Source of the DNA: CAYOBW01 sp964402115
GTDB lineage: Bacteria; Verrucomicrobiota; Kiritimatiellia; UBA8416; CAYOBW01
NCBI GenBank assembly: GCA_964402115.1
Contig: CAYOBW010000076.1
Coordinates: 1 to 26,647 of the forward strand
Length of the DNA: 26,647 nt
Direction of reading: 5' to 3'
Positions within the stretch are counted from its first letter, which is position 1; each line of letters opens with the position of its first letter. The position numbers and the translations under genes are program-made. This document shows, piece after piece, positions 15,462-21,602 of the stretch. A model generated the notes under the pieces. The model had not been told where the DNA came from, searched no databases, and saw nothing but the letters and a program-made list of their open reading frames with translations.

Positions 15462-17837
15462 ATGAACCTCCTCCTGCCAGGCTTGTGCTTCAGTCTCCTG
15501 GCGCCGCTTGCGGCGATGGCTGCAACACCTGCCCGCGGGACGAACCTGTTGGTGGACGGCGGCTTCGAAGCTGCTGCGGCCTGGTCGCCGGTGGGCGGCG
15601 GGTTTGAGCTCGACCGCACGGTCGCACGCAGCGGCAGCGGCTCCCTGCGCTGTTCGGCCGGCAGCACCGACTCGGCTCTTGGCGCGCGCCAGACGATTAC
15701 GTTCGACCCGCCGGTCAAGCACCCGCTGCGCATCGGCGGCTGGAGCCGCGCCAGCAGCGCCGACGTGCTGCAGGACTATAGCGTCTATCTCGACTTGCAG
15801 TACGAGGATGGCACGCCGCTCTGGGGGCAGATCGCGACGTTCAATGCCGGCTCGCACGACTGGGAATACGCCGAGCTGGTATGCGACGTGGCGAAGCCGG
15901 TCCGGTCCATCCAGGTGCATGTGCTGTTCCGGAAAGCCCGGGGCACGGTATGGTTCGACGACATCAAGGTGGAGTTGGCGCCGTTGGAGTTCAGAAACCT
16001 GCGGGTGCTGCCCGGCCTGTTCGGCGGGGCGAGCCTGGCCGTGGCGGGCGGCACGACCCTGCCGGCGAAATGGGAAGCCATGCTCCTTGGCGCCAGCGGC
16101 GTGATCGCCGCGCAATCCGGCTCGCAGGCGCCCGTTTCCTTTGCCTGGGCGCAGACGCAGCCTGCAACAGGCCCGTTGACGCTGCGGCTGTCGGCCACCG
16201 ACGATCTCCGCAACGAGACGCTTCGGTGGGAGCGACCGGTTGTCGCCGGGACCGCGCCCGCGAGCCGGGGCTATGCTGTCTGGACCGAGAGCAGCATGCA
16301 GCGCGTGCTGCCGCACATGCTGCCGGCCGCGGTTGTGTGCCCACCGCGGGCCGCCATCGCCTTGGCGGGGAATGAGTACGAGAGCTTCCAGGTGGTGTTA
16401 CTGGCCGCGCCCGGGCTGGAACTGGGGGAGGTGCGCGTGGCTGTCAGCGACCTCGTTTGCCAGCGGACGGGACAGCGCATTCCCGCCAGCCGCATCGAGT
16501 GGCGTCAGGTCGGGTTCGTGCGGCTGGAGAAGCTCTGGCAGCATCCGCGGTATCCGGAGGCCGAACCGGGTTGGTGGCCGGACCCCCTGCTGGCAGTGGA
16601 CCACGTGCATCTGCGCCCGCTGTTTGCGCAGCCCATCTGGGTGACGGTCTACGCTCCACCCGGCACTCCGGCGGGTCAGTACACCGGGACGCTGACCGTC
16701 AGCCCCCAGGCGAGGGAGCCGACCCAGGTGGACATCTGCGCCACGGTGCACGGGTTCTCGCTGCCGACGCGCGGGCATCTGAAGACGGCTTTCGCGCTGA
16801 TGGATGGCTTCCTGGAGCGGGTCTACGGCAAGCCCCTGCCCGCCGGCCTGCGGCGGCGCTACGGCGATTTCGTGCTCCAGCATCGCCTGAATCCCGACGA
16901 CATCTCGCGCACGGACCCGCCGGCCGTGGACGACCTGCTGCACTACAGCCAGGCGGGGCTCAACGCCTTCAACGTGCTCAATATGGTCCAGGAGCGGGGA
17001 GCTGCCGCCTGGGTCTGTTTCAGCGAGAGGGAGGTTTACACGCCCCCGTTCAAGGAGCGGCTGATCCAGCGTCTCGACCCCTGCGTCGAGGGCCTCCGTC
17101 GCGCCGGGTTGCTCGACCGGGCTTTCATCTACACCTTCGATGAGCGCGGAGCGGACTTCTATCCGATCATCCGCGAGTACTTCGGCTGGGTGAAACAGCG
17201 GTATCCCGGCATCCGCACGCTAACCACGGCGCAGGTGCCGCAAGATCCGGTGGTCATGCGCGACCTGAATATCGACTGGAACTGCCCGCTGACCGCCGGG
17301 TACCGGTTCGAGCAGGCCGAGAAGTGCCGGGCGGACGGGTTGGAGGTGTGGGCCTACGTATGCATGGGACCGCGCTACCCCTACGCGAACTGGCTGGCCG
17401 ACGATCCGCTGATCGAGGCGCGCGTCCTCGGGTGGCAGGCCTTTCAGCAAAAGCTGGACGGACTCCTATACTGGGGGCTGAACATCTGGGATCTGCCGCA
17501 CAATGACCGCCCCATCGATCCGCGCGGCGGCCCCCTGCTGGACTGGAGCATCACGACCGGAGGCGTCCATGACCGGTTGCACGGCGATGGGCGGCTGCTC
17601 TACGCCGGCGTGGACGGCCCGATCGGCAGCATCCGCCTCGCCAACATCCGGGACGCGCTGGAAGACTACGAGTACCTCTGGCTGCTCGCGGAGCAGGCCG
17701 GTAGCGTCGAGACGGCCCGGGAAGCGAGCCTGCCGGTCACCTGCAGTCTGACCAGCTTCACTCGCGATCCTGCCGTCCTCGCCGCGCAGCGGGAGGCGGT
17801 CGCCGCGAGGATCAAGCCCGCCACGCGACGGGAGTGA
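15462..17837 (+). CDS. Secreted CBM-DUF4091 protein, GH123-like glycosidase
   Basis: 791 residues. Signal peptide MNLLLPGLCFSLLAPLAAMA. Residues about 27-172 form a CBM4/9-like jelly roll (NLLVDGGFE ... GTVWFDDIKVEL). A linking domain and a GH123-type N-terminal beta domain (about 280-440: LAGNEYESFQVVL, WVTVYAPPGTPAGQYTGTLTV) lead to a DUF4091/TIM-barrel region ending near 770. The key motif is YTFDER with D560/E561: in GH123 N-acetyl-beta-galactosaminidases an Asp-Glu pair supports substrate-assisted catalysis. Also typical are YWGLNIWD and the terminal IRLANIRDALEDYEYLWLL. DUF4091 proteins are related to GH123, but few are characterised, so beta-GalNAc cleavage is inferred. Start codon 2 nt after the GH2 stop indicates an operon. 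Convergent with the oxidoreductase 30 nt away. Confidence 0.85.
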   Translation: MNLLLPGLCFSLLAPLAAMAATPARGTNLLVDGGFEAAAAWSPVGGGFELDRTVARSGSGSLRCSAGSTDSALGARQTITFDPPVKHPLRIGGWSRASSADVLQDYSVYLDLQYEDGTPLWGQIATFNAGSHDWEYAELVCDVAKPVRSIQVHVLFRKARGTVWFDDIKVELAPLEFRNLRVLPGLFGGASLAVAGGTTLPAKWEAMLLGASGVIAAQSGSQAPVSFAWAQTQPATGPLTLRLSATDDLRNETLRWERPVVAGTAPASRGYAVWTESSMQRVLPHMLPAAVVCPPRAAIALAGNEYESFQVVLLAAPGLELGEVRVAVSDLVCQRTGQRIPASRIEWRQVGFVRLEKLWQHPRYPEAEPGWWPDPLLAVDHVHLRPLFAQPIWVTVYAPPGTPAGQYTGTLTVSPQAREPTQVDICATVHGFSLPTRGHLKTAFALMDGFLERVYGKPLPAGLRRRYGDFVLQHRLNPDDISRTDPPAVDDLLHYSQAGLNAFNVLNMVQERGAAAWVCFSEREVYTPPFKERLIQRLDPCVEGLRRAGLLDRAFIYTFDERGADFYPIIREYFGWVKQRYPGIRTLTTAQVPQDPVVMRDLNIDWNCPLTAGYRFEQAEKCRADGLEVWAYVCMGPRYPYANWLADDPLIEARVLGWQAFQQKLDGLLYWGLNIWDLPHNDRPIDPRGGPLLDWSITTGGVHDRLHGDGRLLYAGVDGPIGSIRLANIRDALEDYEYLWLLAEQAGSVETAREASLPVTCSLTSFTRDPAVLAAQREAVAARIKPATRRE

Positions 17838-17867
17838 GTGCCGGGAGCCCGTTTGAGCTGTCCCGCG

Positions 17868-19250
17868 TCACCCCACGAAACTGTAGTCGTACGGCTTGCG
17901 CATTTCGCGGGCGACGAAGGCGTTGGCTTCCGCGGCATGTTCGCCCACGAACGTCTCCTTGGCCGGATCCCACTGCAGGCTGCGTCCCGTGCGGAGCGAG
18001 ATCGCGCCCAGGTGGCAGACCGACGCGGAGCGATGCCCGACTTCGACATCGCAAATCGGCAGCTGGCGGGACTTGATGCAGTCGAAGAAGTTGCCCTTGT
18101 GGTCGTTGCTCTTGTAGAGATGCTCCGCGCTATCGGGCAGGGGGGCGGTCAGCAGCGCCTTGTCCGTAGCCGTGATTTCGTCGCGGTTGACCCAGATCCA
18201 GCCGTCGGCGCCCTCGAACCGGATGCCGTTGCGCTGCCCCTCCTTGTTCACGACCGCCCCGTAGATGCTGTCGTCGCGCGTGGTGCGCACGTTGAAGATC
18301 ACGCCGTTCGGGTAGGTGAACTTCACCCCGTACTCGCTGATGGCCGTATACCCGCCTGCGATCGGCGTGGCGAGGGTCTTGCTCTCGATACCGGTCGGGG
18401 CCGGCAGGCCGACGGCCCAGTAGCCGATATCCATGTGATGGGCGCCCCAGTCGGTCATGGTCCCGCCCGAATAGTCGTACCAGAAGCGGAACGTGCGGTG
18501 GCAGCGCTCGGGCACATAGTCCACTTTCACCGCCTGGCCCTGCCAGAAGTCCCAATTCAGCCCGGGTGGCACGGGCTTGGCTGTGAAGGGCCCTTCGCGC
18601 AGCCCTGCCGGCAGCCAGACCGTGACCTCCTTCAGCTTGCCGATGCGCCCGTTGCGCACCAGTTCGCAGGCCAGGCGGAAGCGCTGGCTGCTGCGCTGCT
18701 GGGTGCCGGTCTGCAGGACGACCTTGTTCTCGCGCACGGCCTTGACCACCTGCCTGCCCTCGTCAATGGTTAGCGTCAGCGGCTTTTCCGCATAGATGTC
18801 CTTCTTCGCCCGGGCGGCCGCGATGTTGACCAGGCTGTGCCAGTGGTCAGGCGTGCCGTTGATGACGACGTGCACATCGTTCCGTTCCATGAGCTTGCGG
18901 AAGTCGGTGAACCGGGCCGGGGCCTTGCCGTCCTTGGTGAAGCGCTTGACAGCCTCGTCGACGTGCCCCTCGTCCACGTCGCAAACCGCGACGACTTCCC
19001 CGAAGCGCTGCGCGTCCCGCGCGTCGCCGCAGCCCATGCCGCCGCAGCCGACCAGCCCGATGCCGGGGCGGTCGTTCGCGGCGGGCGGCGTGGCCGGCGC
19101 GTCGGCTGCCGCGAGCTCGCGCTCGAGAAACCAGTACGGCAGGCCGGTGGCCGCCGCGGTGGCCGAACACCATTTCACGAAGGAGCGTCGCGACACGTTG
19201 AAGGGCTTGTCCATCGGGGGGAGGGGGCTGGAGCTCTGGTTCATACGCAT
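17868..19250 (-). CDS. Gfo/Idh/MocA family oxidoreductase, Tat-exported
   Basis: Start chosen at ATG 19250 (AAAGGA eight nt upstream), giving about 460 residues; the open frame extends 40 codons further but without signal features. A Tat signal is visible: SRRSFVKW (RR at 21-22), followed by a mildly hydrophobic stretch to about residue 50. The NAD(P)-binding Rossmann motif is GIGLVGCGGMG (63-73), the conserved EKP is at 155-157 (YAEKPLTLT), and the catalytic region includes TMTDWGAHHMDIGYWA. The family oxidises or reduces sugars and inositols using a tightly held nicotinamide cofactor; exported members are abundant in Planctomycetota and Verrucomicrobiota and mostly uncharacterised. The EKP motif argues against the related GH109 glycosidases. 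Sits convergent to the glycan operon and could modify released sugars in the periplasm. Confidence 0.93.
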   Translation of the reverse strand: MRMNQSSSPLPPMDKPFNVSRRSFVKWCSATAAATGLPYWFLERELAAADAPATPPAANDRPGIGLVGCGGMGCGDARDAQRFGEVVAVCDVDEGHVDEAVKRFTKDGKAPARFTDFRKLMERNDVHVVINGTPDHWHSLVNIAAARAKKDIYAEKPLTLTIDEGRQVVKAVRENKVVLQTGTQQRSSQRFRLACELVRNGRIGKLKEVTVWLPAGLREGPFTAKPVPPGLNWDFWQGQAVKVDYVPERCHRTFRFWYDYSGGTMTDWGAHHMDIGYWAVGLPAPTGIESKTLATPIAGGYTAISEYGVKFTYPNGVIFNVRTTRDDSIYGAVVNKEGQRNGIRFEGADGWIWVNRDEITATDKALLTAPLPDSAEHLYKSNDHKGNFFDCIKSRQLPICDVEVGHRSASVCHLGAISLRTGRSLQWDPAKETFVGEHAAEANAFVAREMRKPYDYSFVG

Positions 19251-19577
19251 GGATGCGGTCCTTTCACTCACGAGGCTAACAACGCGGGCGGGCATCACCG
19301 AATGCCACCTGCCGCGGAGAGTAGTCAACTCCGTTGCGCGTGCAAACAGAAAAGAGCACCCGAATGCCATCGTGTGTGTTGGCGCTGCCGCCGGGTGGAA
19401 CGGGGGAGCCGGGCGAAAGCCGGCAGGCGGGCGGACAGCGCCGTTTCACAGCCTCTCGGTCCCGCGCAGAATATCCGCACACTTTACAAGGTGTGCGGAT
19501 TGGGTTGCCGTGTGTTTCGGCTCGCTCTTCGCCCGGTAGCCGACTACGGTGGCGGGCGTGAAAGGAGACTTCAACGC
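19251..19577. other. Divergent intergenic region, oxidoreductase / GspF-like gene
   Basis: 327 nt that should carry promoters for both divergent genes. No convincing -35/-10 pair is seen. Structures: a 10-nt direct repeat CCGAATGCCA at 19298-19307 and 19360-19369, a GCCGG/CCGGC hairpin near 19410, and the palindrome at 19473-19500 described separately. Open frames running through it are extensions of flanking frames without coding character. Confidence 0.5.
19473..19500. promoter_or_regulatory. Perfect 10-bp palindrome upstream of GspF-like gene (candidate operator)
   Basis: ATCCGCACAC (19473-19482) is exactly complementary to GTGTGCGGAT (19491-19500) around the 8-nt spacer TTTACAAG. It lies 78 nt before the GspF-like start. 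Twofold symmetry with a short AT-rich centre suits a dimeric regulator site; a hairpin attenuating transcription is the alternative. No second copy was seen in the window. Confidence 0.5.
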
Positions 19578-20558
19578 GTGAGTTCCGCGGCTGGGTGTTT
19601 TCTGCGTCAGCTTGGCACGATGCTCGAGGCGGGGCTGCCGGCGCTGCACGGCCTGCGGACGCTGGCGGGGTGTGCGCCCGGTCGTTTCCGGACAATCGCC
19701 GCGGATCTATACACCTGCGTCGAGCGCGGGGCGCCGCTCCATGAAGCCCTGGCCCGGCACGTCGGGCTGCTCGACCCGGTCGAACTGGCGCTCATCCGGG
19801 TCGGCGAGGAAACCGGGCGGCTCGACCGCGTGCTGCTCGACCTGGCCGAGCGGCGCGATGCGCAGCACCATGTCCGCCGGCAACTGGTGACCCGCCTGAT
19901 CTACCCCGCGATCCTGCTGCACGTGGCCGTGTTCGTCAGTGCCCTGCTTGCGGTGCTCGGCCCGGGCGGGAGTCTGTCGGCGGGGATCGCGTGTCTTCTG
20001 CGCACCCTGCTGCCGATCTACATTCTGGGCTTTGGGCTCTACCACGGCTATCGCGTGCGCCACCGCGTTCCCGCCCTGGGCCGGGCGGTGGATCGCGTCG
20101 CCTATGCGCTGCCGTTCGTCGGCCGCATGGTGCGCCGGTCGTGCCTGATCCGGTTCTGCCAGTCCTTCGAGGCCCTGTACACGGCCGGCATCCTCCATGC
20201 GCGCGCGCTGGCCCTGGCCGCCGGAGCAACCGGCAACTGCATCTTCGAACACAGGCTGCTGCGGGCCGTGCCGTGGGTTGCGAACGGCGTTGACCTCGGC
20301 GACGCGCTGCAGCGGACAGGCGCGTTCGACGCCGAGACGGTCAGCAGGCTCGTCACGGGGGTGCGGAGCGGCCGACTGGAGGAAGCCTTGCTCGGCATCC
20401 GCAAGCAGGCCGAGCTCGACGCACGGACGACCTCGGAACGCCTGACCGCGATCGTGCCGACGGTACTGTATCTTGCCGTTGTCGTCTGGGTGGCGGTCTT
20501 CGTCATCCTCAAGTTCTACCTCAACTACTTTGCCCAGATCCGGGAAGCGCTGAAATGA
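19578..20558 (+). CDS. GspF/PilC-like inner-membrane protein (T2SF domains), orphan
   Basis: GTG start at 19578 with AAAGGAG ten nt upstream; about 326 residues. Two T2SF repeats are seen: the first about 5-120 (FLRQLGTMLEAGLPALHGLRTLA ... ALIRVGEETGRLDRVL) and the second about 185-300 (FCQSFEALYTAGILHARALALAA ... SRLVTGVRSGRLEEAL). Membrane helices lie near 115-140 (YPAILLHVAVFVSALLAVL), about 145-160, and at the C-terminus (VPTVLYLAVVVWVAVFVILKFYL). GspF/PilC is the inner-membrane platform of type II secretion and type IV pilus machines, working with an assembly ATPase and pseudopilins. Here the usual N-terminal cytoplasmic region is missing (typical length about 400) and no ATPase, pilin or secretin gene is adjacent. 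The next gene overlaps its stop (ATGA), so the pair is probably one unit. Confidence 0.82.
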   Translation: MSSAAGCFLRQLGTMLEAGLPALHGLRTLAGCAPGRFRTIAADLYTCVERGAPLHEALARHVGLLDPVELALIRVGEETGRLDRVLLDLAERRDAQHHVRRQLVTRLIYPAILLHVAVFVSALLAVLGPGGSLSAGIACLLRTLLPIYILGFGLYHGYRVRHRVPALGRAVDRVAYALPFVGRMVRRSCLIRFCQSFEALYTAGILHARALALAAGATGNCIFEHRLLRAVPWVANGVDLGDALQRTGAFDAETVSRLVTGVRSGRLEEALLGIRKQAELDARTTSERLTAIVPTVLYLAVVVWVAVFVILKFYLNYFAQIREALK

Positions 20559-20875
20559 GCCATACGAGTTCGGTATTCGAGAACTTGCGCTGCGGAATCA
20601 TTCCGGTCTGGGCGGTATTCACTCTGCTCTTGGTCCTCATCCTGAACGCCCGGTACGTGCGATTGTATGTTCATGCTCGTGAGGTACTGAAAAGGCATGA
20701 CATTGCGTTAAGTTGGTTCGAGTACGTCTACCAAGTACGCAATGGGAGGCGACTCGATGAGGTTGCGCCCGAAGTGGCGGCGAAGCGACGGAGAGAGCTG
20801 GTGTTTGGCTACGTGCTGATTCTTGTCTGGCTCCTTGCGGGTATGGCTATCGGTCTGTTGGTGACCGTGTTGTGA
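20555..20875 (+). CDS. Small two-helix membrane protein, unknown
   Basis: 106 residues, starting at the ATG that overlaps the GspF-like stop (ATGA), so translation is likely coupled. Two hydrophobic segments: residues about 15-36 (IIPVWAVFTLLLVLILNARYV) and 84-106 at the very C-terminus (LVFGYVLILVWLLAGMAIGLLV). A basic and aromatic loop lies between them (REVLKRHDIALSWFEYVYQV, KRRREL). The base composition is visibly lower in GC than the genes around it. I do not recognise a family. Position suggests a partner of the GspF-like protein. Confidence 0.65.
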   Translation: MSHTSSVFENLRCGIIPVWAVFTLLLVLILNARYVRLYVHAREVLKRHDIALSWFEYVYQVRNGRRLDEVAPEVAAKRRRELVFGYVLILVWLLAGMAIGLLVTVL

Positions 20876-21348
20876 GAGAGCGGGGGCCTACAGTCACGCT
20901 CATGCCCGAACGGTGCCAGGTGATTTGTGGTGGGACAGCGGAGCGGGGGATGTCCTGGCGCCGGTATTGCGCACGCCGAGATAGAACGGCGTTGTTCCCG
21001 CCATTTCGCCCTGGGTTCCCAGTTGCCAGCCTTCATTAGGCGCTTGGGCGCAGCGGAAGCGTCAGGGCAAACGCATCAAATTTGTCCGTGACCCGGCAGA
21101 TCCCTCTCCCCGCCCGCTGCGGCCGCGGAGGCCAGCGGCCCTCCACCCCGTGCGGTCACCGTCCTCCCTGGAGGGGCGACGGCCTCGGCGCCCCCCTAAC
21201 GGGCAGCGTGGCTGGGAACGGAGGCCCAAGAAACCGGGGCTGATAAGATGCGTCTGCCTTGGCGGAAGCGCTTGTCCCCATCGTCCCGCCTCTGCTACAA
21301 AGGCGGCGTGCGTCACCGACACGGCGACGGGAACAAGGGTAAGGAAGC
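20876..21348. other. Repeat-rich spacer, no supported gene
   Basis: 473 nt with short inverted repeats, for example GGCCGC/GCGGCC (21121-21126 with 21135-21140), and a CCTCCCTGGAGGGG block (21163-21176) of the kind found in palindromic intergenic repeats. Minus-strand frames here (for example 20809-21036) have no recognisable family and overlap the end of the 106-residue gene. Possibly remnants of lost genes; nothing further can be supported. Confidence 0.45.
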
Positions 21349-21591
21349 ATGACGAAAGCGCAACCTGCACGACGCGGCGAAGCCTGGAGAGCGGTTTCGG
21401 TGGCGCGCGTGCTTTCAGTGGGTAGACTGGGGGACGACGCCAACATCCGGGCTGACGCAACGCCGGCAGCCCATGAGGAGCGTTTGGATCTCCTGGAGCG
21501 CTTGCGCAGAACCACGGCGGAAGGACTGGGACGTGCATATCCACGACGACTTTCGCGAGTTCTTGAAGTTGCTGAGAGACCACGAAGTTGA
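21349..21591 (+). CDS. Small hypothetical protein, possible partner of nucleotidyltransferase
   Basis: 80 residues; ATG with GGTAAGGAAG directly upstream. The centre (RLGDDANIRADATPAAHEERLDLLERLRRTTAEGL, residues about 27-60) reads like the short EERLDLLERLR-type proteins that often precede a DUF6036/MNT-like nucleotidyltransferase in PVC genomes. The comparison is from memory and tentative. The last 19 or so codons overlap, in another frame, a strong nucleotidyltransferase-like N-terminus, so the true C-terminus may have been replaced. Soluble, no signal. Confidence 0.4.
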   Translation: MTKAQPARRGEAWRAVSVARVLSVGRLGDDANIRADATPAAHEERLDLLERLRRTTAEGLGRAYPRRLSRVLEVAERPRS

Positions 21592-21595
21592 TTTC
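21533..21595 (+). pseudogene. Stub of a nucleotidyltransferase-like gene (N-terminus only)
   Basis: A GTG at 21533 with AAGGA seven nt upstream opens a frame whose first 21 residues include DDFREFLKLLRDHEVDF, the typical opening helix of DUF6036/MNT-type nucleotidyltransferase proteins (normally followed by LIVGGYA). Similarity stops abruptly at 21595, where the next gene's start region begins; the frame stays open but changes character. The catalytic GS...DxD region is absent. Assignment from one short helix is tentative. Confidence 0.4.
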
Positions 21596-21602
21596 GCCGC
21601 CC

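Noticed and set aside
17868..19250. Oxidoreductase as a GH109 alpha-N-acetylgalactosaminidase, which would fit the Gal/GalNAc theme
   Set aside because: It keeps the EKP motif and the TGTQQRSSQRF-type segment of ordinary exported Gfo/Idh/MocA proteins; GH109 proteins have a different motif at this point.
18837..19577. N-terminal 247-codon extension of the GspF-like frame
   Set aside because: It runs antisense through the oxidoreductase gene and the divergent promoter region; a GTG with a ribosome site at 19578 starts exactly at T2SF similarity.
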